This document shows, piece after piece, positions 26,403 through 34,154 of a stretch of DNA of 64,000 bases (positions are counted from its first letter, which is position 1; each line of letters opens with the position of its first letter). Position numbers and translations under genes: made by a program. The DNA is taken from contig JACKJC010000002.1 of NCBI GenBank assembly GCA_020638195.1, forward strand, positions 558,001 through 622,000. The letters are read 5' to 3'. This DNA comes from Methylobacteriaceae bacterium. Lineage in GTDB: Bacteria > Pseudomonadota > Alphaproteobacteria > Rhizobiales > Beijerinckiaceae. The notes below the pieces were generated by a model. It did no database searches. It had not been told where the DNA came from and worked only from the letters and a program-made list of their open reading frames with translations.

Positions 26403-26439
26403 CAGAAAAGGAAAAGGCCCCGCGATTCCTCGCGGGGCC
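26403..26439 (-). terminator. Intrinsic terminator behind the second MFS gene
   Basis: Read on the minus strand, a GGCCCCGCG / CGCGGGGCC hairpin with a 6-base loop (26416-26439) is followed by CCTTTTCCTTTTC. This is a classical stem and T-tract. It lies 24 bases after the stop at 26463 and before the first MFS gene, so the two tandem transporters are most likely separate transcription units. Confidence 0.85.
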
Positions 26440-26462
26440 CGATGTATCCGATGGCCAGCCGC

Positions 26463-28145
26463 TCAGTGGCGGACGTCGTCGGCGTAGATGTCGCGATCCT
26501 TGGTCTCGGGAATGAAGATCATGCCGATCACGAAGGTCATGATGGCGAACACGATCGGGTACCAGAGGCCGAAGTAGATATCGCCGGTCTGCGCCACCAT
26601 GGCGAAGGCGGTGGCCGGCAGAAGGCCGCCGAACCAGCCGTTGCCGATGTGGTAGGGCAGCGACATCGAGGTGTAGCGGATGCGGGTCGGGAAGAGTTCG
26701 ACCAGCGCCGCCGCCATCGGGCCGTAGACCATCGTGACGTAGATCACGAGGATGAACAGCAGGCCGATGATGCCCGCGACCTGTCCACGGAAGATGTCGA
26801 ACACGCCGGTCATCTTCACGATGCCGGGGTCGCCCGCCTTGGGATATCCCGCGGCTTGCACGGCGGCGACGACCGCCTTGTCCGAATCGGCGGCCTTGGC
26901 CGCGTCGTAGGCCACGGGCTTGCCGTTGATCATGACCGAGGTCGCGGTCGCGGCCGAGTCGAGCTTGGTGTCGTACTTGACCGAGGAACGGGCGAGGAGG
27001 GCGCGGGCCTTGTCGCAGGACGAGGAGAAGACGCGCGTGCCGACCGGGTTGAACAGGTCGCCGCAATCCTTCGGGTTGGCGACCACGGTCACCTTCACGG
27101 TCTCGATCGCCTTCTCGAGCGCCGGGTTCGCCAGCGTCGTGATCTGCTTGAAGATCGGGAAGAAGGTCAGCGCCGCGATCAGGCAGCCCGACAGGATGAT
27201 CGGCTTGCGGCCGATGCGATCCGAGAGGGCGCCGAACACGACGAAGAAGATGGTGCCGAAGGCGAGCGACCAGGCGATCAGGAGGTTCGCCGTATAGCCG
27301 TCGACCTTGAGGATCGATTGCAGGAAGAACAGCGCGTAGAACTGGCCCGTGTACCAGACGACGCCCTGGCCGGCGACGAGGCCGAGCAGCGCGAGCAGCG
27401 CGATCTTGGCGTTGTCCCAGCGGCCGAAGGATTCGGTCAGCGGCGCCTTGGAATGCGTGCCTTCTTCCTTCATGCGCTGGAAAGCCGGCGATTCGTTGAG
27501 CTGCATGCGGATCCAGACGGAGATCGCGAGCAGCGCCACCGACACCAGGAAGGGAATACGCCAGCCCCAATCCGCGAAGGTCTTCTCGCCCAGCATCGTG
27601 CGGGTGAAGAGAATGACCAGCAGCGACATGAACAGGCCGAGCGTGGCGGTCGTCTGGATCCACGATGTGTAGAAGCCGCGACGGCCGTGCGGGGCGTGCT
27701 CCGCGACATAGGTCGCCGCGCCGCCGTATTCGCCGCCGAGCGCCAGACCCTGCAGCAGGCGGAGCGCGATCAGGATGATCGGAGCGGCGATGCCGATGGA
27801 GTTGGAGGAAGGCAGCAAGCCGACGATGAAGGTCGACAGACCCATGATCATGATGGTGACGAGGAAGGTGTACTTGCGGCCGACGAGATCGCCGACGCGG
27901 CCGAACACCAGCGCGCCGAACGGACGCACGAGGAAGCCGGCGGCGAAGGCGAGCAGCGCGAAGATGTCGCGCGTCGCCTGCGGGAACTGACTGAAGAACT
28001 GCAGGCCGATGATCGAGGCGAGCGAGCCATAGAGATAGAAATCATACCATTCGAAGACCGTGCCGAGCGAGGAAGCGAAAATCACCTTCCGCTCTTCCGG
28101 CGTCATCGGACGGACCTTGTCCGTCGATACTGCTGCCATAGCCAT
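26463..28145 (-). CDS. MFS transporter, metabolite:H+ symporter type with extra periplasmic-like domain (paralogue)
   Basis: The 560-residue paralogue of the neighbouring transporter has the same helix set and the same insertion. Corresponding landmarks are FEWYDFYLYGSLASIIGLQF, FGRVGDLVGRKYTFLVT and LRLLQGLALGGEYGGAATYV. The Cys-bearing insertion KDCGDLFNPVGTRVFSSSCD follows. The insertion has diverged more than the membrane part, as expected for a substrate-related domain. AGGGAAACG precedes ATG 28145 with good spacing. It is divergent from yjcH, with a 327-base intergenic region, and ends in a clear terminator. Confidence 0.82.
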   Translation of the reverse strand: MAMAAVSTDKVRPMTPEERKVIFASSLGTVFEWYDFYLYGSLASIIGLQFFSQFPQATRDIFALLAFAAGFLVRPFGALVFGRVGDLVGRKYTFLVTIMIMGLSTFIVGLLPSSNSIGIAAPIILIALRLLQGLALGGEYGGAATYVAEHAPHGRRGFYTSWIQTTATLGLFMSLLVILFTRTMLGEKTFADWGWRIPFLVSVALLAISVWIRMQLNESPAFQRMKEEGTHSKAPLTESFGRWDNAKIALLALLGLVAGQGVVWYTGQFYALFFLQSILKVDGYTANLLIAWSLAFGTIFFVVFGALSDRIGRKPIILSGCLIAALTFFPIFKQITTLANPALEKAIETVKVTVVANPKDCGDLFNPVGTRVFSSSCDKARALLARSSVKYDTKLDSAATATSVMINGKPVAYDAAKAADSDKAVVAAVQAAGYPKAGDPGIVKMTGVFDIFRGQVAGIIGLLFILVIYVTMVYGPMAAALVELFPTRIRYTSMSLPYHIGNGWFGGLLPATAFAMVAQTGDIYFGLWYPIVFAIMTFVIGMIFIPETKDRDIYADDVRH

Positions 28146-28472
28146 TGGATCGTTTCCCTGTTTTCGTTCTTGTCGTCCGCTTGCGCGGGCCGATCGGCTC
28201 GCGAGACCTGCGAGCTTATGGCCATGTTAACGCTTTGTTAGGCATTCGATTAGTCGCGAAGCGTAAAACCTTCGTCTAATGCCCTGGACTTTGCCGTGGC
28301 GGCGCGAGCGGCGCATTGGGATCGATTCCAAAGTCTTAATCGAGCAAAAGCCCATGTTTTTCATCGCCTCCAGCGCGGTCTTCACCTGTTGGCAACCAAA
28401 GTTGCATGGAGGCCGCGTGAGCCTTCGTCTATGGCCGAAGCACCGCAATTTCGGATCTGGGGAGGAGACCTC
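28146..28472. other. Intergenic control region between divergent MFS and yjcH-actP genes
   Basis: A 327-base gene-free stretch lies between two outward-facing transcription units, so it must hold both promoters and probably an acetate-linked control site. It contains an imperfect hairpin formed by ggcattcgattag (from about 28239) and its partner cttcgtctaatgcc (to about 28285), and a short gcaac-caaa-gttgc hairpin near 28392-28405. I do not see confident -35/-10 pairs. It ends with GGGGAGGAGA before yjcH. Confidence 0.5.
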
Positions 28473-28772
28473 ATGAAAAGTTGGGAAGAGATAGAGCGCA
28501 ATCCAAAATTCGTGGAGCTCGTACAGGCGCGCAAGTCGCTCGGCTGGACGCTCAGCATCATCACGCTGATCGTCTATTTCGGCTTCATCCTTCTGATCGC
28601 GTTCGATCCGAAGCTGCTCGGCGCCAAGATCGGCTCCGGCGTGATGACGCTCGGCATGCCTGTCGGCCTCATCGTCATCATCGTCACCTTCCTGCTCGTC
28701 GGCATCTATGTCCGCAAGGCCAACGCGACCTATGACGAGCTGACCCGCCAGATCGTCGAGGAGAGCAAGTAA
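28473..28772 (+). CDS. yjcH: DUF485 membrane protein, partner of acetate permease
   Basis: The 99-residue protein has two transmembrane helices (SIITLIVYFGFILLIAF and VMTLGMPVGLIVIIVTFLLV). The short cytosolic ends have the pattern typical of DUF485 (N-terminal NPKFVELVQARKSLGW, C-terminal NATYDELTRQIVEE). In many proteobacteria this gene precedes actP and is co-transcribed with it. A strong GGAGGAG ribosome site precedes ATG 28473. Its TAA overlaps the actP ATG (TAATG), so the two are translationally coupled. Confidence 0.88.
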   Translation: MKSWEEIERNPKFVELVQARKSLGWTLSIITLIVYFGFILLIAFDPKLLGAKIGSGVMTLGMPVGLIVIIVTFLLVGIYVRKANATYDELTRQIVEESK

Positions 28773-30451
28773 TGTCGCGCCTGAAGGCTATCGCCCCGGC
28801 GGCCGCGCTCGCCGCCCTCGCCACGCCCGCGCTCGCCGACGCGATCTCGGGTCCCGCCGCCAAGCAGGCGATCAACATTCCCGCGATCGCGATGTTCGTC
28901 GCCTTCGTGCTGTTGACGCTCGGCATCACCTACTGGGCCGCCAAGCAGACCAAGTCCGCCGCGCAGTTCTATTCCGCTGGCGGCGGCATCACCGGCTTCC
29001 AGAACGGCCTGGCGATCGCGGGCGACTACATGTCGGCCGCCTCGTTCCTCGGCATTTCCGGCCTCGTCTACACGTCGGGCTATGACGGTCTGATCTATTC
29101 GGTCGGCTTTCTCGTCGGCTGGCCGATCGTGACCTTCCTGATCGCGGAGCCGCTGCGCAACCTCGGCAAGTTCACCTTCGCCGACGTCGCCTCGTTCCGC
29201 TTCGGTCAGGCCCCGATCCGCGTTCTGGCGGCCTGCGGCACGCTGGTCGTCGTCGCCTTCTACCTGATCGCGCAGATGGTCGGCGCCGGCAAGCTGATCC
29301 AGCTGCTGTTCGGCCTCGACTACTGGATCGCGGTCGTGATCGTCGGCTTCCTGATGATCATCTACGTCACCTTCGGCGGCATGGTCGCCACCACGTGGGT
29401 GCAGATCATCAAGGCGATCCTGCTGCTGGCGGGCGCCAGCTTCATGGCGCTGATGGTGCTGGTGAAGTTCGGCTTCAGCCTCGACAGCCTGTTCAAGGCC
29501 TCGATCGCCATCCATCCCAAGAAGGAAGCGATCATGGCGCCGGGCGGGCTCGTCTCGAACCCGGTTTCGGCGGTGTCGCTCGGCCTCGCGCTGATGTTCG
29601 GCACGGCCGGCCTGCCGCACATCCTGATGCGCTTCTTCACGGTCGCGGACGCGAAGGCCGCCCGCAAGTCGGTGTTCTACGCCACCGGCTTCATCGGCTA
29701 TTTCTACATCCTGACCTTCATCATCGGCTTCGGCGCGATCGCGCTGGTCGCCACCAATCCGGACTATCTGACCGACGCCGCCAAGGGTCTGTCGGCGATC
29801 CGCGGCGGCTCCAACATGGCGGCGATCCATCTGTCCGACGCCGTGGGCGGCCACCTGTTCCTGGGCTTCATTTCGGCGGTGGCCTTCGCCACGATCCTCG
29901 CGGTCGTGTCGGGTCTGACGCTGTCGGGCGCCTCGGCGGTCAGCCATGACCTCTACGCCACCGTCATCAAGGGCGGCAAGGCGAACGAGCAGGACGAAAT
30001 CCGCGTGTCGAAGATCACCACGGTGGTGCTCGGCATCATCGCGATCGGTCTCGGCATCAAGTTCGAGAACAGCAACGTCGCCTTCATGGTCGGCCTCGCC
30101 TTCGCGATCGCGGCGTCCTGCAACTTCCCGGTGCTGCTGATGTCGCTGATGTGGAAGGGCATGACGACCAAGGGCGCCGTGATCGGCGGCTTCCTCGGCC
30201 TGATCTCGGCCGCGCTGGGCGTGGTCTTCTCGCCGGCCGTTTGGGAAGCCGTGCTCGGCAACGCCAAGGGCTCCGCGCCGTTCCCCTATTCGAACCCGGC
30301 GCTGTTCTCCATGACGATCGCCTTTGTCGGCATCTGGATCTTCTCCAAGCTCGACAACAGCGCGCGCGCCAAGCTCGACAGGGAAGGCTTCGATCCGCAG
30401 TTCGTGCGTTCGCAGACGGGCATCGGCGCTTCCGGCGCTTCTGCTCACTGA
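28772..30451 (+). CDS. actP: Acetate permease, sodium:solute symporter
   Basis: The 559-residue protein is a sodium:solute symporter of the ActP type, importing acetate and other short carboxylates. A signal-like N-terminus (AALAALATPALADAIS) is followed by a dozen or more helices. ActP landmarks include FYSAGGGITGFQNGLAIAGD and YMSAASFLGISGLVYTSGYD, then PHILMRFFTVADAKAARKSV and GHLFLGFISAVAFATILAVV. It is coupled to yjcH. Downstream lie two strong hairpins (30459-30480 and 30513-30537) before a regulatory gene. Confidence 0.92.
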   Translation: MSRLKAIAPAAALAALATPALADAISGPAAKQAINIPAIAMFVAFVLLTLGITYWAAKQTKSAAQFYSAGGGITGFQNGLAIAGDYMSAASFLGISGLVYTSGYDGLIYSVGFLVGWPIVTFLIAEPLRNLGKFTFADVASFRFGQAPIRVLAACGTLVVVAFYLIAQMVGAGKLIQLLFGLDYWIAVVIVGFLMIIYVTFGGMVATTWVQIIKAILLLAGASFMALMVLVKFGFSLDSLFKASIAIHPKKEAIMAPGGLVSNPVSAVSLGLALMFGTAGLPHILMRFFTVADAKAARKSVFYATGFIGYFYILTFIIGFGAIALVATNPDYLTDAAKGLSAIRGGSNMAAIHLSDAVGGHLFLGFISAVAFATILAVVSGLTLSGASAVSHDLYATVIKGGKANEQDEIRVSKITTVVLGIIAIGLGIKFENSNVAFMVGLAFAIAASCNFPVLLMSLMWKGMTTKGAVIGGFLGLISAALGVVFSPAVWEAVLGNAKGSAPFPYSNPALFSMTIAFVGIWIFSKLDNSARAKLDREGFDPQFVRSQTGIGASGASAH

Positions 30452-30458
30452 GCCTGAC

Positions 30459-30480
30459 GGCCAGGCGGCGACGCCTGGCC
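30459..30480 (+). terminator. Hairpin after actP (no T-tract)
   Basis: GGCCAGGC / GCCTGGCC with a 6-base loop lies just after the actP stop. There is no run of T after it, so it may stabilise the transcript end or act as a weak terminator together with the next hairpin. Confidence 0.45.
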
Positions 30481-30512
30481 GCATTCAATTCGGCGCCGTC
30501 AGGCGCTATCAG

Positions 30513-30537
30513 ATACGGGCCGCTCTGCGGCCCGTAT
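30513..30537 (+). terminator. Strong 11-bp hairpin before the DUF294 gene
   Basis: ATACGGGCCGC / GCGGCCCGTAT closes a 3-base loop, an 11-bp perfect stem. It lies 26 bases before the ATG of the next gene and may reduce read-through from actP or shield the next ribosome site. There is no strong T-tract. Confidence 0.5.
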
Positions 30538-30562
30538 TCGTCTGAGAGGCGCCCGCGCACCC

Positions 30563-32353
30563 ATGCCCAATTCCTTCGACGCCGCCAATCCGCCTTTCGA
30601 CCGCCTCAGCGAGCGCGAAATCGACGGCATGCGCGATGCGATCGACATCGGCTATTTCCGACCGGGCGAATATCTGATCACGGCGGGCGAGCCGGTCGAA
30701 TCCCTGTTCGTCATCATCAAGGGCGAGATTGAAGAGCTCGACGGCGACGACCTCGTCGCGCTGCTCGGCCGCAACGATTCCTTCGACACGCGCGCGACCG
30801 TGCAGGGCAAGGGCCGGCACGCGTTTCGCGCGAGATCCGAGACGCTCGCCTATCTGCTGCCGAACGCGGCGATCCAGCGGCTGATCGCCGACAATCCGCG
30901 CTTCGGGGCGTTCTTCTATCTCGACATTTCGCGCAAGCTCGAGGCCATGGCGCGCGAGGAGGCGGACACGCAGCAGGGCTCGCTGATGCGCACGCGCGTG
31001 CGCGATCTCTTCCTGCAACCCGCCGAGTTCATAGACGCCGCCGATTCGATCGAGGCGGCCGGCCATCGCATGCGCGACATCAATTCCAACACGCTGCTCG
31101 TGCGCGACGGAGAGCGGACCGGCATCGTCACAGGCATGAACCTGTCGAAGGCCGCCGTGCTGCATCGCATGCCTATCGACGGACCGGTCGAGCCTGTCGT
31201 GCATTTCGACATTGTCTCGGTCGACGAGGATGATTTCGTCTTCCAGGCGCTGCTCGAAATGACCAAGAACGGCAAACGGCGCATCGTTGTGAAGCGCGGC
31301 GAGGAGATCGTCGGCATTCTCGAGGACATCGATCTGCTGGGGTTTCTCGCCGGCAATGCGCAGGTCGTGGCGGGGCGCATCGAACGCGCGAAGTCCAAGG
31401 CCGATCTCGTGATCGCGGCGCGCGAAATTTCCGATCAGGTGCGCACGCTCAGGCGCCAGGACGTGCGCGTCGAGGTCATTTCCGAAATCGTGTCGGATCT
31501 CAACCGTAGGCTGATCGCCAAGACCTTCGCGCTGACGGCGCCGCCCGATCTGCGCAAGCGCGCGTGCCTGATCGTGATGGGTAGCGAAGGGCGCGGCGAA
31601 CAGACGGTGCGCACGGATCAGGACAATGGGTTGATTCTGGCCGAACCGGTCGACCAGTCGATGCTCGACGGCTTTCGCGCCGAGTTCACCGCCGCGCTCG
31701 AGGAGTTCGGTTTTCCGCCCTGTCCCGGCAATGTGATGGTGCGCAATCCCTTCTGGTCGAAAACGGCGGACGAATATCTCGCGGACTTCCATCGCTGGGT
31801 CGCGGCGCCCGACGAGAATGCGATGATGAATGTCGCGATCTTCTACGATGCGGCGGCTGTGGCCGGTCGTGTCGACCTGCTGCCGCGCGTCAAGGACGCG
31901 CTGATCGCCTCGGTTCGCTCCGAGAAGGTCTATCTCGCACGTTTCGCGCATGCGATCGAGGCGTTCGAGACGCCGATCGGGCTGTTCAACAATCTCATCG
32001 AGAAGGATGGCGCGCTCGACCTTAAAAAGGGCGGCGTTTTTCCGATCGTGCATGGCGTACGCAGCCTTGCGCTGGAGCACGGGCTCGCCGAGACATCGAC
32101 GGTCGAGCGGATCGAAAAGCTCGTGCACGCCAATGTGCTGCGCGCCGATTTCGGCCGCGATCTCAAGGAGGCCTTCCATTTCCTGACGACCATGCGGCTC
32201 GACAATCAACTCGCCGAGCGCGCGGGGCGTGAAGCGGTCGTGCGCACCGCGACGCTCGGCAGCACGCAGCGCGACCTGTTGCGCGAGGCCTTCAAGGTGG
32301 TGAAGCAGTTCCGCGATTTCCTGCGCCGCCACTACAACTTCGCCATGTTCTGA
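30563..32353 (+). CDS. cNMP-binding / CBS / DUF294 nucleotidyltransferase-like signalling protein
   Basis: The 596-residue protein has an N-terminal cyclic-nucleotide-like domain (residues about 10-115, with FRPGEYLITAGEPVESLFVI). A CBS pair follows (about 145-270; TNGKRRIVVKRGEE-like, here KNGKRRIVVKRGEEIVGILE). Then comes a DUF294 nucleotidyltransferase-like domain with GSEGRGEQTVRTDQDNGLIL (about 340-359). The C-terminal part is helical. Relatives occur next to DnaQ-type exonucleases and acetate permeases in many proteobacteria, as here. It probably senses a nucleotide and modifies an unknown partner. Start 30563 is used. Confidence 0.85.
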   Translation: MPNSFDAANPPFDRLSEREIDGMRDAIDIGYFRPGEYLITAGEPVESLFVIIKGEIEELDGDDLVALLGRNDSFDTRATVQGKGRHAFRARSETLAYLLPNAAIQRLIADNPRFGAFFYLDISRKLEAMAREEADTQQGSLMRTRVRDLFLQPAEFIDAADSIEAAGHRMRDINSNTLLVRDGERTGIVTGMNLSKAAVLHRMPIDGPVEPVVHFDIVSVDEDDFVFQALLEMTKNGKRRIVVKRGEEIVGILEDIDLLGFLAGNAQVVAGRIERAKSKADLVIAAREISDQVRTLRRQDVRVEVISEIVSDLNRRLIAKTFALTAPPDLRKRACLIVMGSEGRGEQTVRTDQDNGLILAEPVDQSMLDGFRAEFTAALEEFGFPPCPGNVMVRNPFWSKTADEYLADFHRWVAAPDENAMMNVAIFYDAAAVAGRVDLLPRVKDALIASVRSEKVYLARFAHAIEAFETPIGLFNNLIEKDGALDLKKGGVFPIVHGVRSLALEHGLAETSTVERIEKLVHANVLRADFGRDLKEAFHFLTTMRLDNQLAERAGREAVVRTATLGSTQRDLLREAFKVVKQFRDFLRRHYNFAMF

Positions 32354-32354
32354 C

Positions 32355-33020
32355 ATGCTGCCGCTGCCCCGCCGCCTGAAACGCTGGTTCCACCGCTTCA
32401 CACTGGCGGACCAGTCCTATCGTTTCCTGTTCGAGCCCGGCCCGGAGGACGAGGTCGTGGCCGTCGATTGCGAGACGACGGGGCTCGACGTTTCGAAGGA
32501 CGACATCATCACCATCGCGGCGGTGAAGGTGCGGGGCAATCGCATTCTCACGAGCGAGAAATTCGTCGCCGTCGCGCGCCCCGAAGCGAAGATGAACGCC
32601 GAGGCGATCAAGGTGCATCGCCTGCTCGAGAGCGATGTGGAGGGCGGCGAGCGCATTCGCCAGATCATGCGCGACTTCCTGCATTTCGTCGGAGGGCGGC
32701 CGCTCGTCGGCTATTACCTCGAATTCGACGTCGCGATGATCGACAAGAATGTCCTGCCGTTGATCCAGATAGAACTACCGAACAGGATGATCGAAGTGTC
32801 GGAAATGTATTACGAGCGGCGCTACGGCAATGCGCAGCCCGGCGAGCAGATCGACCTGTCCTTCGTGCGCATGCTGCACGAACTCGGCATTCCCATGCTC
32901 GACCAGCACGATGCGCTCAACGACGCCATCATGACGGCGGAGGCCTATGTCGCGCTCAAGGACATGAAGGAGCGCGGCGTGCGTTTTTCGCGCCGGCGCG
33001 GGGAGAGCTCAGGCGCGTAG
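32355..33020 (+). CDS. DnaQ-type 3'-5' exonuclease domain protein
   Basis: The 221-residue protein has the DEDDh exonuclease motifs: VDCETTGLD (Asp38/Glu40), an ExoII-like YYLEFDVAMIDKN, and HDALNDAIMT. It resembles the epsilon subunit of DNA polymerase III, but stands outside a replication operon. The ATG comes two bases after the stop of the DUF294 gene, so the two are coupled. This pairing is a known arrangement in proteobacteria, and the exonuclease may act on RNA or DNA in nucleotide stress control; that is inference. The last 12 bases overlap the convergent rlmB. Confidence 0.85.
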   Translation: MLPLPRRLKRWFHRFTLADQSYRFLFEPGPEDEVVAVDCETTGLDVSKDDIITIAAVKVRGNRILTSEKFVAVARPEAKMNAEAIKVHRLLESDVEGGERIRQIMRDFLHFVGGRPLVGYYLEFDVAMIDKNVLPLIQIELPNRMIEVSEMYYERRYGNAQPGEQIDLSFVRMLHELGIPMLDQHDALNDAIMTAEAYVALKDMKERGVRFSRRRGESSGA

Positions 33021-33857
33021 CTTCATCGTCGCCACGCTCAGCGCGACGGCGCAGGCGTTGGAGACGTTGAGGCTCTTGATTGCGCCCGGCATGTCGAGCC
33101 GCGCAACCAGGTCGCATTTTTCACGCGTCAATCGGCGTAGGCCCGCGCCTTCCGCGCCTAGCGCCAGCGCCAGCGGACGCGACAGCGCCATGTCCTCGAG
33201 CGAGGCCGAGCCCTCCGAGTCGAGGCCTACGCGCAGGTATCCCATGTCGCCCAGCTCCTCCATCGCGCGGGCGAGATTGACGACCTCGACAATCGGCACA
33301 TGTTCGAGCCCGCCGGACGCGGTCTTGGCGAGCACGCCCGAAAATTCCGGCGCATGGCGCTCGGTCACCACGAGCGCATCGATTGCGAAGGCCGCCGCCG
33401 TGCGCAGAATGGCGCCGACATTGTGCGGATCGGTGATCTGGTCGAGCACGAGCACGATCCCGCTTTTGTTCTCGATGTCCGAGAGATCGCGCGCGGGCAG
33501 GGGGCGCGCCTCCAGCATCAACCCCTGATGCACGGCGCCGGCGCCGAGGCGGCGGTCGAGATCGGCGCCTTCCACGATCTGCGGCGTAAGTCCGGCGAGC
33601 GCGGCGTCGGGCGCGATGCGCTCGGCGGCGGCGACGGTGGCGTAGAGCGCGAGCAGTTTGCGGCCCTTCACGCGCAACGCTTCGCGCACGGCATGGACGC
33701 CGTAGAGCGCGACCATATCGGCGCCGGGTTTGCGGAAAGAGGGCGCGTCGCCTTGGCCCGACTTGCGGTCGGTATGGCGCGCGGCGCTGGATCTGCGGCC
33801 GGGGTCGCCGCGTTCCGTGCGGTCCTGCCTGCCTCTTCCGGGCCTGTCGCGTCGCAT
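33009..33857 (-). CDS. rlmB: 23S rRNA (guanosine-2'-O)-methyltransferase
   Basis: The 282-residue SpoU-family enzyme is probably RlmB, which methylates the 2'-O of G2251 in 23S rRNA. Motif 1 is in VLDQITDPHNVGAILRTAAA, motif 2 in ALALGAEGAGLRRLTREKCD and motif 3 in IKSLNVSNACAVALSVATMK. The substrate-binding N-terminal domain has VALYGVHAVREALRVKGRKL. The first 45 residues are Arg-rich and low-complexity, as in many alphaproteobacterial SpoU enzymes. The start at 33857 is uncertain. It converges with the exonuclease gene and is divergent from tRNA-Tyr. Confidence 0.88.
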   Translation of the reverse strand: MRRDRPGRGRQDRTERGDPGRRSSAARHTDRKSGQGDAPSFRKPGADMVALYGVHAVREALRVKGRKLLALYATVAAAERIAPDAALAGLTPQIVEGADLDRRLGAGAVHQGLMLEARPLPARDLSDIENKSGIVLVLDQITDPHNVGAILRTAAAFAIDALVVTERHAPEFSGVLAKTASGGLEHVPIVEVVNLARAMEELGDMGYLRVGLDSEGSASLEDMALSRPLALALGAEGAGLRRLTREKCDLVARLDMPGAIKSLNVSNACAVALSVATMKLRA

Positions 33858-34039
33858 GTCTTGTTTAGCCTCGTCGCGCTGTCGTCTCACGCCATGTCTC
33901 ACGGTCGGCCGGCCAGCGCAATCGCGTCCATTTGCGGTTGACAGGGCGCCGCCCCGCCCGCATAAGGCGGGCCATCGGGCCGGCATCGCCGGGCCACGGG
34001 CAAATCCGAGGCGCTTGCGCGTCAAGGTACTGCTCTCGT

Positions 34040-34124
34040 GGGGGAATGTCCCGAGCGGCAAAGGGGGCGGACTGTAAATCCGCTGGCTAAGCCTTCGTAG
34101 GTTCGAGTCCTACTTCCCCCACCA
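34040..34124 (+). tRNA. tRNA-Tyr (GTA)
   Basis: The 85-nt gene, with encoded CCA, has the GGGGGAA acceptor pairing with TTCCCCC, and a D arm with TCCCGAGCGGC. The anticodon loop in GACTGTAAATC contains GTA. A long variable arm (GCTGGCTAAGCC) is typical of tRNA-Tyr. The T arm is GTAGGTTCGAGTCCTAC. It is transcribed rightwards between rlmB and the monoamine-oxidase-like gene. Confidence 0.95.
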
Positions 34125-34154
34125 TTTTCCCTTGCTGGCGAATGATTTCGCGGA

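Noticed and set aside
26442..28241. Long plus-strand frame across the second MFS gene
   Set aside because: His/Arg/Gly-rich sequence with no fold signature; it mirrors the MFS gene on the other strand.
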